This document shows, one piece after another, positions 30,708-42,681 of a stretch of 64,000 nucleotides of DNA. Position numbers and translations under genes: made by a program. The notes beneath the pieces were generated by a model, which saw only the letters and a program-made list of their open reading frames with translations, searched no databases and had not been told where the DNA came from. Source of the DNA: Alphaproteobacteria bacterium (GTDB lineage: Bacteria > Pseudomonadota > Alphaproteobacteria > Rhodobacterales > Rhodobacteraceae); contig JAUHWP010000003.1 in the NCBI GenBank assembly GCA_030424645.1, positions 1 through 64,000 on the forward strand. The letters run 5' to 3'. Numbering within the stretch: position 1 is the stretch's first letter; each line of letters starts with the position of its first letter.

Positions 30708-30835
30708 ACGCACAATCACGCCGCCTCGCCTGATACATTATATTCACTTTTTCGAATTTTTATTTACGATCCCATTGACCTGTATACGGCACCGTCTATA
30801 TCCCAGATCAAACCCCAACCGGGACAGGAGCAAAC

Positions 30836-31189
30836 ATGTTTGGTTTCATGATGGGTGGCGCAAAGATGGACCCGCGCGAGGCAGTTGCCAAGGCACGGGC
30901 CGGTGACATCACCGTGATCGACGTGCGCGACCACGGCGAGGTGCAGATGACCGGCAAGGCCAAGGGCGCGCTTGTCGTTCCGCTGACCGTCATGCCGTTC
31001 CAGTGCAACCCCAAGGGGCCGGATTTCAATGCGGATATCGACCCGGACAAGCCCGTTGCCCTGTATTGCGCCTCTGGCGCACGTTCGGCGCAGGGGGCGC
31101 AGGTATTGAAACGGCTGGGCTATGCCGAGGTTTACAATATCGGCGGGCTGGGCCATTGGCACCAGGCTGGCGGCGAGATCGAGCGTTAA
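30836..31189 (+). CDS. rhodanese-like domain protein
   Basis: TVIDVRDHGEVQMTGKAKGALVVPL; ALYCASGARSAQGAQVLKRLGY active-site Cys loop. Confidence 0.9.
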   Translation: MFGFMMGGAKMDPREAVAKARAGDITVIDVRDHGEVQMTGKAKGALVVPLTVMPFQCNPKGPDFNADIDPDKPVALYCASGARSAQGAQVLKRLGYAEVYNIGGLGHWHQAGGEIER

Positions 31190-31217
31190 CGCCGCCCAAC
31201 GCACACACGATATAAAG

Positions 31218-31242
31218 AAGGCCGGGGGGTTCCCGGCCTTTT
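31218..31242. terminator. terminator between convergent rhodanese and lpdA genes
   Basis: AAGGCCGGG-GGGTT-CCCGGCCTTTT. Confidence 0.82.
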
Positions 31243-31249
31243 CTGTTAC

Positions 31250-32659
<1,410 letters not shown>

Positions 32660-32813
32660 GGGAACTCCTCCTCATTTTCAAGATAGTTTGGCATTAAACT
32701 ATTTTGTTGAACGGATCAATGACCCTGGGGAAACCCCGCTAGTCGCTGAGCGAAACCCGGCAGGTCAGGAAGGTCATCGGACCACAGCTGCACAAGGCAG
32801 GCAACAGCCAAGA

Positions 32814-33401
32814 CTATCCGCCCTCTGCCTCGAATGTCTTGCGCAGCGCGGTATAGCCACCGTCTTCGATGAACGCGATCTCCTCGGGCGTGCTGTCGCG
32901 CCCCAGCGCCGCGTTCCGATAGGGAAACCGGCCAAAGCGCTCGATGATCGCCCGGTGGACGCGAGCGTGCAGGGTGTCGCCCTGCCCCGGCGTGTCGGCC
33001 ATCCGCTCGGCCATCAGGGCGATACAACGCTCCTGATCCTCCATCGCCTCGCTGTGCATGAAGGGCAGATAGAAGAACTGCCGGTCCGGCAGCGGGATCT
33101 TCATGTCGAGGCTACGCGCAATGGCATGGTCGGCACAGGCGCGGGCCGCCGGATCGGTCGCAAAGGACCGCGCGTCGCCGCGAAACATGTTGCGTGGGAA
33201 CTGGTCGGTCAGGATCAGGAAGGCCAGCGCGCCCTTGGGATCGTCGCGCCAGTCGGTTCGCGCGCCATCCCGTGCGGCCTCGTATTCCGCCATGAACCGG
33301 TCGCGGATGGTGTTGTCCAGCTTGTCTGATGCTTCGTACCAGCCCTGCGGTCCGACCTCGTCAATCCAGAAGGTGATAATCTCTTGCGGTGTGGTCATCA
33401 T
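32814..33401 (-). CDS. DUF924 family protein
   Basis: LAFLILTDQFPRNMFRGDARSFATDPAARACADHAI; FFYLPFMHSEAMEDQERC. Confidence 0.9.
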   Translation of the reverse strand: MMTTPQEIITFWIDEVGPQGWYEASDKLDNTIRDRFMAEYEAARDGARTDWRDDPKGALAFLILTDQFPRNMFRGDARSFATDPAARACADHAIARSLDMKIPLPDRQFFYLPFMHSEAMEDQERCIALMAERMADTPGQGDTLHARVHRAIIERFGRFPYRNAALGRDSTPEEIAFIEDGGYTALRKTFEAEGG

Positions 33402-33428
33402 CGTTCCCTTCCCTGTGTTCCTTCACCC

Positions 33429-33543
33429 TAAAGCGTTTCGCGAAAAACCTGAATCACAGATTTTCGCGAAACGCAGGTGACATATCAGCGTGGTGCGCGG
33501 TTCGCCTTTAGCTGATGTCTCAGGTCAAAGGCGAAACGCTTTA
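33429..33543. repeat. 115-bp two-hairpin intergenic repeat, copy 1
   Basis: TAAAGCGTTTCG...CGAAACGCTTTA 12-bp terminal inverted repeats; two internal stem-loops; same length and layout as 45096-45210. Confidence 0.82.
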
Positions 33544-33585
33544 ACGGGTGTTTGAAACTGTGCAAGGCAGGGGTGGCGCGCGGCG

Positions 33586-34839
33586 CTATTCTTCCTCTTC
33601 TTCTTCCGCCTCTTCGGCCCAGACCTCCTGCGCCATGTCCACGGCGACGGGCGATGCCGCCGGCGACATGGTCATATAGGCCCCGGTGTCCTTCGGCCCC
33701 GCTCCGGTCCGCTGCGTCATCCGCCACAGGCCATAGATCAGGAACCCGGCCAGCAGAAGCGCCATGTAGCCGAAGAACCCAAGCGGCCCCATGATCCCCA
33801 TGACCCAACCTGTCACCACCGGACCCGCAATCGCGCCCATCCCGTTGATGAAGATCAGCCCGGCCGACGCGGCCGGCATGTCATCGGGTTCCAGAAAGTC
33901 GTTCACATAGGCCAGAAGCAACGCATAGAGCGGGTTGGTCATCCCGCCCAGAAGGAAGGCCGCAACCAGCAAAAGCTCGTAACGCACGCCAAACACCACC
34001 GGCAACAGCGCCGACACTGCCGAGATCGCCGTCACGATCACGATCAGCAACCGCCGGTCCATGCGGTCGGATATCCAGCCGATGGGATATTGCAGCACCA
34101 GCCCCCCGATATACAGCGCCGAGACAAAGGCCGAGATCTGCCCGACCGACAGTCCGATCTGCTGACCGAACACCGATGCCATCCCGAACTGCGCGGAAAA
34201 CACCCCGCCCAGCAACATGAAGCCGACGCAGCCCAAGGGCGAGATATCAAACAGCTCGCGCAGGCTCATCCCCTTGGTGGTTTCAAAGGCCGGGGTCGGG
34301 TTGACGGACAGAAGAATCGGCGCAAAGGCAATGGACACAAGCACCGAGGGCAGGATGAACAGGATGAACCCACCGGGGTCGCCAATCACCATAAGACCCT
34401 GCGCCGCGATGATACCAATCATCTGCACGAACATATACAGCGACAATGCCTTGCCCCGGTTCTGGTTGTCGGCGGCATTGTTCAGCCAGCTTTCCGCCGT
34501 GACATACACGCCCGAGAAACTGAACCCCACGATCACGCGCAGCACCGTCCAGGCCCAGGGGTCGGTCAGCGCCGGATACAGGATCAGCACCGCCGAGATG
34601 AAGGACCCAAGCGCGGCAAAGACCCGCACATGCCCCACCCGCCGGATCATGATCGGCGCCATGCGCGACCCGATCAGGAAGCCCGCGAAATAGCCGGACA
34701 TGACCATGGACAGCTGGAAGGTGGAAAACCCTTCCAACCCGCCCCGGATCCCCAGCAGCGTGCCTTGCACGCCGTTGCCCACCATCAAAAGCATCATGCC
34801 AAGAAGCAGCGCCCAAGAGCTCGACAAGACCTGTAGCAT
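33586..34839 (-). CDS. MFS transporter (YcaD-like)
   Basis: About 12 hydrophobic segments; GSRMAPIMIRRVGHVRVFAALG; VTAESWLNNAADNQNRGKALSLYM; poly-Glu C-terminus. Confidence 0.9.
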   Translation of the reverse strand: MLQVLSSSWALLLGMMLLMVGNGVQGTLLGIRGGLEGFSTFQLSMVMSGYFAGFLIGSRMAPIMIRRVGHVRVFAALGSFISAVLILYPALTDPWAWTVLRVIVGFSFSGVYVTAESWLNNAADNQNRGKALSLYMFVQMIGIIAAQGLMVIGDPGGFILFILPSVLVSIAFAPILLSVNPTPAFETTKGMSLRELFDISPLGCVGFMLLGGVFSAQFGMASVFGQQIGLSVGQISAFVSALYIGGLVLQYPIGWISDRMDRRLLIVIVTAISAVSALLPVVFGVRYELLLVAAFLLGGMTNPLYALLLAYVNDFLEPDDMPAASAGLIFINGMGAIAGPVVTGWVMGIMGPLGFFGYMALLLAGFLIYGLWRMTQRTGAGPKDTGAYMTMSPAASPVAVDMAQEVWAEEAEEEEEE

Positions 34840-34933
34840 GGAGTTCTCCTGTTTGCGTCAATACCAGCCTATCAGGGCACCGTAACCGACAAACGACGGT
34901 TCACGACATCTGATCGCCTCTCACCGGCCCGGT

Positions 34934-36004
34934 TTATGCTTCATTCCGCTTATCGGGCAGAAGCAGCGAACTGTCACCATAGGAAAAGAACCGATAGCGC
35001 CCGGCGATGGCGTGATCATAGATCGCGCGCATCCGATCCGTTCCCATCAGCGCCGACACCAGCATCATGAGCGTCGATTTCGGCAGGTGGAAATTTGTCA
35101 TCAGCCCGTCGGTGATGTTGAAGCGAAAGCCGGGGGTGATGAAGATATCGGTGTCGCCCTGCCACGGGGCAATCCTGCCGGGCGCCGTGGCCGCGCTTTC
35201 GATCAGGCGCAGCGCCGTGGTGCCGACCGGGATGACCCGCCCCCCGGCGGCGATTGTCGCCTCGATCTGATCTGCCGCCGTGGCGCTGACATGCCCCCAT
35301 TCCGCGTGCATCTTGTGCTGCGCGATGTCATCGACCTTGACCGGCAGGAAGGTGCCCGCCCCGACATGCAGTGTGACATGGGTCAGCCCGACGCCCATCG
35401 CCGCGATCCGGTCCAGAAGCGCGGTATCGAAATGAAGCGAGGCCGTGGGTGCCGCCACCGCGCCGGAATAGCGGGCGAAAACGGTCTGATAATCCTCGTT
35501 GTCCTGCGCATCGGCGGCGCGTTTGGCGGCGATATAGGGCGGCAGGGGCATGTTGCCGACCGCGGCCAGCGCCGTGTCGAATGCGTCGCCTTCCAGATTG
35601 AAGCGGATCAGCGCCTGATCGTCATCGCGCCCCATAAACCGGGCGGACAGATCATCTGAGAAGACGATCTCATCGCCCTCGCGCAGCTTGCGCAGGGGTT
35701 TTGCCATCACATGCCATTGCCCTGCGCCATCCGGCGACAGCAACGTGAGCTCGATCCTGGCGACCCCTTCGCCGGGGGCCTGGCCCGCCCGTGAGCGGGT
35801 GCCGAACAGGCGGCCGGGAATGACCTTGGTGTCGTTCAGCACCAGCCGGTCGCCGGGGCGCAGCCAGCGGGTCAGGTCGCTGACCTGTGCATCGGTGATC
35901 CGGTCGGGTGTGGCCACCAACAGACGGCTTGACGTGCGCGGCCGCGCGGGGCGCGTCGCGATCAGGTCATCCGGTAGGTCGAAGTCGAAATCACTCAGTT
36001 TCAT
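34934..36004 (-). CDS. queA: S-adenosylmethionine:tRNA ribosyltransferase-isomerase
   Basis: [30 protein letters not shown]...; [16 protein letters not shown]. Confidence 0.96.
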   Translation of the reverse strand: MKLSDFDFDLPDDLIATRPARPRTSSRLLVATPDRITDAQVSDLTRWLRPGDRLVLNDTKVIPGRLFGTRSRAGQAPGEGVARIELTLLSPDGAGQWHVMAKPLRKLREGDEIVFSDDLSARFMGRDDDQALIRFNLEGDAFDTALAAVGNMPLPPYIAAKRAADAQDNEDYQTVFARYSGAVAAPTASLHFDTALLDRIAAMGVGLTHVTLHVGAGTFLPVKVDDIAQHKMHAEWGHVSATAADQIEATIAAGGRVIPVGTTALRLIESAATAPGRIAPWQGDTDIFITPGFRFNITDGLMTNFHLPKSTLMMLVSALMGTDRMRAIYDHAIAGRYRFFSYGDSSLLLPDKRNEA

Positions 36005-36067
36005 GGCGGCGCGTGTAGGGGGCTTGCCTGCCCGCGTCAACGGGTTCCTGCGGATTGCGGGCCTTCT

Positions 36068-39000
36068 TCACTGGCCCTGCGGTCGTGGCAGCGGGTTGCG
36101 GCGGAAAATATCGCGGAAGAATCCGGGCGTGAAAAGCGATAGCGGATTGACCCCTACTTGCGGATCAGAGGCCGTGCCCTTGAGCGTATAGTTGAACCCC
36201 ACCAACCCCTCGCCCTTGCGCGCGAAGATGCGCCCGGCCGAGTTCACCACATAGAAAGGCGAGATCACCCCCTGCATATCCATCTGCCCGGACCCGAGGA
36301 AATAATACCCGTCCATCGAAATGCCCATGGAATGGCCTGTCGCGGCACCTTCATACACCGTGACCTTATCAGGATCGAGCCGGAAGCGCGCATCCACATC
36401 GGTGAAGGGAATGCCCTGCCCACCCAGTTGCTGCAACAGCCCCACCACCGAGATAGCCGACAGAAGCTCGGCCATGGCGGGGGCGTCATGCACGTCGATA
36501 TTCTTGATCTTCAGGCTGCCGTCATAGACACCCTTGCTGCCGCCGGGGGCCAGGATCAGTTCCAGATCGCCCTTGCGGGCCGATTTCAGCACGCCCGCCG
36601 CCCGCAAAACCCCACCCGCATCCTTGCTGGTCAGACGGAACGCCGTGCCCTTGGGTTGCGGCGCGGCGGTGCCACGGATGGCGGGTCCGCCGCCAATCTG
36701 TCCCCGGAACGTGCCGTTCAGCCCGCCACCCGCGCGGGTGAAATCGCCTTCGAACCCGGTGATCGAAATCCCTTGCGAGATGATGAGCCGGTCCAGCAGA
36801 AGCGAGATCGGCACAGCCTGTCCTGATCCGCCGCTGCCCCCCGACCCCAGCGTGGCCTTGCGCATGTCCACGGTGCCGCCCTTGACCGTGACCGAAACAG
36901 GCTGCCCCGGCCCGCGCCCGGTCAGGGTCACGGGCGCATCCAGCCACCCGCCCAGCGTCACCCGGTCGAACTGCGCGGCCACCAGCCCCCCGCCTTCGGC
37001 CAGAATGACACTGCCATTGGCATCAAGCCCGGGGGCCCGCAGGGTCAGGTTTTCGATCACCGGCACCGGCCCCAGCTTGCCGGTCACGGTCAGCTGTCCG
37101 TTGCTGCCCTGCGATTTCGACCAGCCCAGCGGTGGAATGCTCAGACCGATACCGTCCAGAGCTGCCTCCAACGCGATGCGCGGTGCCTCGCCACGTTCCA
37201 GCGTGATCTCGTAGGTGCTTCTTGTCGAACCGGTCACACTGCCCTCGGGCAACCCGATCGAGAAGGCGTCCAGAAACTCCTGGTTCAACGTCATTTCGCC
37301 GGTGACGGTCGATTGTCCCGTGGACTTGCCATCGTCGAATGCCTGCGCCCATTCCCCTGTCACCGGCACCCCGGACAAACGGCCCTGCCCGGTGATGCTG
37401 ACACCTTCCCGGCTGACCGCCAGATCTGCAAGCGGCAGCTCCAGAAGCCGCCCGTTCACGATGGTTTCGCTTCTGACGCTGCTCAGCGTGCCCGCCAGAC
37501 GGTAATCAATTGCGCTGCGCGGTGTTTTGGGCTGCATCGCGATGTCGATCCGCCCGCCAAGCGCGACGCGACCGCTGGCCATGTCGGGGCCAATGGCCCC
37601 CTCGGGCGCATCGCGGAAGATGCGAAACGGTTTGTCGTCCAACAGGTGCAGCGCCGCCTTCAATGGCCCCGACACCGACAGGTCCACCCAGGCGGGCACC
37701 GGCGGGCGGGGCGCATCCGGGTCTTCGGGACGCCGCGCCATTTGCGGAATGACAAAGCTGGTGCCCGAGGCGTCCAGCACACCGGCCACCTTCCCCTGAC
37801 GATCCAGCGGGCGCAACACGCCCCGATCCGCCGTCACCACGAGCCGCCGCCCGTCAATCGTGAACTGGCCCGACGCATTTTCGATCGGCACCATTTCTTT
37901 GACCGCACGCACGGTCACGCCCTGAAACGCGGCGCTCAGCGCCGTATGGGCAGGGTGTCCCTGGTCTTTGCGCCATGCCACAGTGACATCGGTAAACGAC
38001 CCCCTGGTCACGTTATCCCGCGCCCAGGCACGGGTGCGTATCCCGTTGGTCAAAGGCCAGAACGCCGTGACCTGATCAGGGCTGACATGATCGGCGGCAG
38101 CGTCGATGGCCACCGACCAGCCATCAGACCCGATGCCGATCCGCGCCGTGCCCGTGGCCAGCGCGTCATCATGGGTGATCGCAAACTGACCCACATCGAC
38201 CCGGAACGGGTTGAGGCTGAGCCGGAAATCGGCCGATCCCTGCCCCAGCACCAGCGGCTTTTCGAACATATCGGGCGGGCTGACACGCGCATGGGTCACA
38301 TTCAACTGGCCCAAAAGCTCGGTCGGCCAGCCGCCCGACCAGCCACGCAGATAGGAATGGCCATCGGCCTGTATCTCGCCCCAGTCCGATTGCACCGACG
38401 CCTGCGCGAAATTCATCCGCTCGCGTTCCGGGTCGTAATCCAGATAGACCTTGCCCCCGGTAAACTTGACCGGCTTGGCCGCCGGATCGGGCGACAGGCT
38501 GCCCGCGCCGAACTTCAGCGTGCCGGCCAGCCCCGACACTTGCCCGGTGTCGTCAATCACCGTCCGCAGCGCCCCCGAGATCGGCGCATCCACCAGCCCC
38601 AGAAAGGTCAGCAACGGGGTCTGGGCGGCGATGTCGCGCGCGCGCGCATTCTGAAACGTCGCGGTCAGACGCGCCGATGAACTGCCCTTGACCGAGCGGA
38701 AGCCCAGCACGGTCTCGGCCAGTTCCTCGGTCTGGTTGAACACGTCGAAAGACAGGGTCATGTCGACAGCGGTGTCGGTTTGCGTGACGCTCAGACCGCC
38801 ATCTGTCACCTGCCACAAACGGCCTGACCGTGCATCTTCCAGCGTGATGGTCAGGTTCGTGGCGTCGATGCTGTCGGTATTCGACAGGATGCCGGTCGTG
38901 AACACAGCGTCGATACGATCAAGGACCGAGGCCAGATCGCCGCTTGCCCCGACCCCTTGCCCCAGGCTCAGATCGAAAGATCCGTCCCGGCTGCGCCGGA

Positions 39001-39694
39001 TGGTGATCTGCGCGCCGCGCAGGGACAGGCTTGCCGGTTCGACCCGGCCAGACAGGACCGGCGCCAGCAACAGCGATCCTTCAACCGCGTTCAGCCGCCC
39101 GATCTCAAGCCCCGTTTCATCGCGCACCCCAAGATCGACCAGCCGCAAGCGGGGCAATCCCGTCCGCGTCAACCCCAGTTCGACCTGCGACAGTGACAGC
39201 TTCACCCGGTTTGTCCGGCTGTTGATCTGTTGCTCGATCTGTTCGGTCGCCCATTTCGGCAAGACGAAAACATGCCCCGTGACCGACATCGACAACAGCG
39301 CCAGAAACACCGCCGCAAGGGCAATCATCACGAAGGACCAGATGCCGAAATGCCATTTCAGCCGCTTGCGGCGGCGGGCGCGCAGTTCGGGTGGCACCTC
39401 GTGCTTTTCCAACCCGTTGGTTTTCTTCCGCCCCGGGAAGCGGGCCGTGGCGACAAGCGCGCTGGACGCTTCTGTTGCATCCTCTTCCGGCGGTATCGGG
39501 GCATCGTCGACCGCCGCCGCATCCCCGCCACCATCGTTCCTGGTATCGGAGTCCTTGAGGTCCACCTCGTCCTGCCCGGCGTGCTCTGGTGCCGGTTCGA
39601 CCCGTTCGTCAGACGCTGACGGCAGGTCGCCATCGCAGACAGGGCGCGCATCGTCTGCGTCCTCTTGTTCTGTTGGCTTGTCGTCTTTGGTCAT
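36068..39694 (-). CDS. large AsmA-like / DUF3971 (YhdP-type) membrane protein
   Basis: About 1208 aa; acidic N-terminus, single TM, long repetitive beta-rich body ending with an AsmA-like C-terminal domain. Confidence 0.82.
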   Translation of the reverse strand: MTKDDKPTEQEDADDARPVCDGDLPSASDERVEPAPEHAGQDEVDLKDSDTRNDGGGDAAAVDDAPIPPEEDATEASSALVATARFPGRKKTNGLEKHEVPPELRARRRKRLKWHFGIWSFVMIALAAVFLALLSMSVTGHVFVLPKWATEQIEQQINSRTNRVKLSLSQVELGLTRTGLPRLRLVDLGVRDETGLEIGRLNAVEGSLLLAPVLSGRVEPASLSLRGAQITIRRSRDGSFDLSLGQGVGASGDLASVLDRIDAVFTTGILSNTDSIDATNLTITLEDARSGRLWQVTDGGLSVTQTDTAVDMTLSFDVFNQTEELAETVLGFRSVKGSSSARLTATFQNARARDIAAQTPLLTFLGLVDAPISGALRTVIDDTGQVSGLAGTLKFGAGSLSPDPAAKPVKFTGGKVYLDYDPERERMNFAQASVQSDWGEIQADGHSYLRGWSGGWPTELLGQLNVTHARVSPPDMFEKPLVLGQGSADFRLSLNPFRVDVGQFAITHDDALATGTARIGIGSDGWSVAIDAAADHVSPDQVTAFWPLTNGIRTRAWARDNVTRGSFTDVTVAWRKDQGHPAHTALSAAFQGVTVRAVKEMVPIENASGQFTIDGRRLVVTADRGVLRPLDRQGKVAGVLDASGTSFVIPQMARRPEDPDAPRPPVPAWVDLSVSGPLKAALHLLDDKPFRIFRDAPEGAIGPDMASGRVALGGRIDIAMQPKTPRSAIDYRLAGTLSSVRSETIVNGRLLELPLADLAVSREGVSITGQGRLSGVPVTGEWAQAFDDGKSTGQSTVTGEMTLNQEFLDAFSIGLPEGSVTGSTRSTYEITLERGEAPRIALEAALDGIGLSIPPLGWSKSQGSNGQLTVTGKLGPVPVIENLTLRAPGLDANGSVILAEGGGLVAAQFDRVTLGGWLDAPVTLTGRGPGQPVSVTVKGGTVDMRKATLGSGGSGGSGQAVPISLLLDRLIISQGISITGFEGDFTRAGGGLNGTFRGQIGGGPAIRGTAAPQPKGTAFRLTSKDAGGVLRAAGVLKSARKGDLELILAPGGSKGVYDGSLKIKNIDVHDAPAMAELLSAISVVGLLQQLGGQGIPFTDVDARFRLDPDKVTVYEGAATGHSMGISMDGYYFLGSGQMDMQGVISPFYVVNSAGRIFARKGEGLVGFNYTLKGTASDPQVGVNPLSLFTPGFFRDIFRRNPLPRPQGQ

Positions 39695-39811
39695 ACAGAT
39701 CGCCCAGATGCCGATTGGCCGCGTGGCCTCGTGCCTTTCATCCTGCTGCGAAACGGCATAGAAGGAAAGTTCGGGAAACACTAGTGACTCAGCGCGGAGA
39801 ATGCCAAGACG

Positions 39812-40294
39812 ATGACCGATAACATGCTGAAGACAGGCGATAATGCGCCGGATTTCACCCTTCCGCAGGACGGTGGCGCACCGGTAACATTGTCCGGCCT
39901 CGCCCCGGCGCCGGTGGTGCTGTATTTCTATCCCAAGGACAACACGCCCGGTTGCACCACAGAAGCTTTGGATTTCTCGGCCCTGCTGCCGGAGTTTCGC
40001 GCCCTTGGCGCGCAGGTCTTCGGTATCTCAAAAGACAGCCTGAAGAAGCACGAGAACTTCCGCACCAAGCAAGACCTCAGCGTGCCGCTGCTGTCGGATG
40101 CAGAAGGCGATGTGTGCGAGCGTTACGGCGTGTGGGGCGAGAAAAAGAACTATGGCCGCACCTATATGGGGATCACCCGCGCCACGTTCCTGATCGGGCC
40201 GGATGGCAAGATCGCGCAGGTCTGGAACAAGGTGAAAGTGAAGGGCCACGCGGACGAGGTTCTGGCCGCCACCCGCGATCTGGCCGGTTCATGA
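39812..40294 (+). CDS. bcp: thioredoxin-dependent thiol peroxidase (BCP/PrxQ)
   Basis: APDFTLPQDGG; YFYPKDNTPGCTTEALDFS. Confidence 0.94.
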   Translation: MTDNMLKTGDNAPDFTLPQDGGAPVTLSGLAPAPVVLYFYPKDNTPGCTTEALDFSALLPEFRALGAQVFGISKDSLKKHENFRTKQDLSVPLLSDAEGDVCERYGVWGEKKNYGRTYMGITRATFLIGPDGKIAQVWNKVKVKGHADEVLAATRDLAGS

Positions 40295-41163
40295 CGGCCC
40301 TGTCGCGCCCTCTGTCACAGATGGCGGATGCGGTCCTGCGCACGGCCGATGGGCGTGCCAAGACCGCGTTGTCGCGCAGATACGCCGCCGAATGGGTCGC
40401 GGCGCGCGCGGACGGCGCCATTACCGCCCCGCTTGAGGATCGCGACCGGATCATCGGCACCGCCACCCCGCCCGACTTTCCCGCCCGGCCCGACCGGCCC
40501 GAACTGAAAGACCCCCGCGATGTGCCCCGCCGCCGCCCCGGCAGACGCGAGGGGCAGATCGCGCTTCTGCACGCCGTGGCGCATATCGAACTGAACGCCG
40601 TGGACCTGCACTGGGACATCATCGCGCGCTTCACCGACACGCCGATGCCGCTGGGCTTCTATGATGACTGGGTCAAGGCCGCAGACGAGGAATCAAAGCA
40701 TTTCAATCTGGTAAGCGACTGCCTTGAAGCGCTGGGCAGCCATTATGGTGCATTGGCCGCCCATGCGGGTATGTGGCGGGCGGCGGAAGATACGGCCAGC
40801 GATCTGCTGGGGCGGCTTGCCGTCGTGCCGATGGTGCTTGAGGCCCGCGGGCTGGACGTCACCCCCGGTATGATCGGGATCTTCCGCAAGGCAAAGCTTG
40901 ACGACACGGTGGCCGCGCTTGAAGTGATCTATGCCGAGGAAGTCGGGCATGTGGCCTATGGCTCAAAGTGGTTCCACTTCCTGTGCGGGCGGCACGAGCT
41001 TGATCCGAAAGAGACATTCCATGGTCTCGTGCGCCGCTATTTCCACGGTGCGCTGAAGCCCCCCTTCAACGAAGAAAAACGTGCCGAGGCCGGGTTGCCG
41101 CCGGATTTCTATTGGCCGCTGGCCGAAAAAACCCCGGCACAATCGCGCGGAACGCCAGAGTGA
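40291..41163 (+). CDS. DUF455 ferritin-like protein
   Basis: HAVAHIELNAVDLHWDI; DDWVKAADEESKHFNLV; ATGA overlap with the bcp stop. Confidence 0.9.
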   Translation: MTALSRPLSQMADAVLRTADGRAKTALSRRYAAEWVAARADGAITAPLEDRDRIIGTATPPDFPARPDRPELKDPRDVPRRRPGRREGQIALLHAVAHIELNAVDLHWDIIARFTDTPMPLGFYDDWVKAADEESKHFNLVSDCLEALGSHYGALAAHAGMWRAAEDTASDLLGRLAVVPMVLEARGLDVTPGMIGIFRKAKLDDTVAALEVIYAEEVGHVAYGSKWFHFLCGRHELDPKETFHGLVRRYFHGALKPPFNEEKRAEAGLPPDFYWPLAEKTPAQSRGTPE

Positions 41164-41376
41164 ACCCGAGGGAAACGGCGCGCTGCGACGGCACCCGTCG
41201 GCAGAAATTCGCTTGAAACCATGACAATTGTTAAGGAATTTCAAAATTCCTTGCGTGAATGTGTCACCCACGTTAAGGACCACGGGTCTGCGGGGGGTCG
41301 CCTTTAGAAGCCGGATAACCCAAGGACATGGGATCAAAGGGATGAATTCGGGGCGTTGGATTTGCATACCAGCTTG

Positions 41377-42681
41377 ATGAACAAGGTTAATCACCTTTTG
41401 GAACGTGTCTTCCCGGAACAGCGGCTTTTCCTGCGGTCGGAAACGGGCACACGGTTCATCCGACTGTCCCCCCTGACACAGGCGCTTGGCTGGACCGGTT
41501 CGGCGGCTTTCATCGCATGGTCGATCATCGCCACCGCCGTGCTGCTGATGGACTCGATCGGGTCGGGCAACATGCGCGACCAGGCACAGCGCGAGAAACT
41601 GCTTTACGAGCAGCGCCTGCAAACCCTGTCCGAAGAACGCGATGCCCGCGCCGCCGAAGCGGCCGCCGCGCAGGAACGCTTCAACCTTGCCCTCAGCGAG
41701 ATTTCCGAGATGCAAAGCGAATTGCTGGCATCCGAAGAACGCCGCAAGGAGTTTGAAACCGGCATCGGGGTGATCCAGTCCACGCTGCGCCGCACAATGG
41801 GCGAGCGTGACAAGGCCAAGGACAGCCTTGAAACAATGCAGGCCGCCGCTGAACAAGACCAAACCACCGGCGGATCGGGTGCTGCCCCCGCACAGGCCAA
41901 CGCGACGCTGGCCTTCCTGACATCCGAACTGTCGCGCACCGCCGCAGAACGCGATCTTGTGGCACAAAACGCGGTCGAGGCCGAACGCTTCGCGCAAGAC
42001 ATGATCTATGAAGCCCGCCTGCGCGACGAACGCAACGACCAGATTTTCCGCCAGCTTGAGGACGCGGTAACGATCTCTCTGGAACCCCTGGACAAGATGT
42101 TTGCCAAATCCGGCATGTCGGTCGATCACATCCTCGATCAGGTCCGTCGCGGCTATTCGGGTCAGGGTGGTCCGCTGACGCCGCTGATCCTGTCGACCCG
42201 CGGTCAGGCCCCCGACCCCGACGCGGAACGCGCCAACAATATCCTGAGCGAACTGGACAAGATGAACCTGTATCGCATCGCCGCCCAGAAAATGCCGTTC
42301 GGGATGCCGGTGAAGGACAGGTTCCGCTTCACCTCGGGCTTCGGGTCGCGCTGGGGCCGGATGCACAACGGCACTGATTTCGCCGCCCCGATCGGCACCG
42401 CTGTCTATGCCCCCGCCGATGGCGTTGTGATCAGCGCCTCGTGGAGCTCGGGCTATGGTCGGCTTATCAAGATCCAGCACGAATTCGGTATCGAAACGCG
42501 CTATGCCCATCTTTCGCGCATGAACGTGCAAAAGGGACAAAGGGTCTCGCGCGGGGATAGAATTGGTGATATTGGAAACTCCGGGCGGTCGACCGGACCG
42601 CATCTTCACTATGAGGTGCGCGTCGGCGGCAAGCCCATCAACCCGATGGTCTATATCAAGGCAGCAAAAGATGTTCTCTAA
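41377..42681 (+). CDS. M23 family metallopeptidase with coiled-coil (envelope biogenesis)
   Basis: RMHNGTDFAAPIGTAVYAPADGVVISASW; GPHLHYEVRVGGKPINP; coiled-coil after an N-terminal TM; possible TTG start at 41356. Confidence 0.92.
   Translation: MNKVNHLLERVFPEQRLFLRSETGTRFIRLSPLTQALGWTGSAAFIAWSIIATAVLLMDSIGSGNMRDQAQREKLLYEQRLQTLSEERDARAAEAAAAQERFNLALSEISEMQSELLASEERRKEFETGIGVIQSTLRRTMGERDKAKDSLETMQAAAEQDQTTGGSGAAPAQANATLAFLTSELSRTAAERDLVAQNAVEAERFAQDMIYEARLRDERNDQIFRQLEDAVTISLEPLDKMFAKSGMSVDHILDQVRRGYSGQGGPLTPLILSTRGQAPDPDAERANNILSELDKMNLYRIAAQKMPFGMPVKDRFRFTSGFGSRWGRMHNGTDFAAPIGTAVYAPADGVVISASWSSGYGRLIKIQHEFGIETRYAHLSRMNVQKGQRVSRGDRIGDIGNSGRSTGPHLHYEVRVGGKPINPMVYIKAAKDVL

Noticed and set aside
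37313-38680. 455-aa plus-strand ORF
   Set aside because: Antisense to the AsmA-like gene; shadow ORF.
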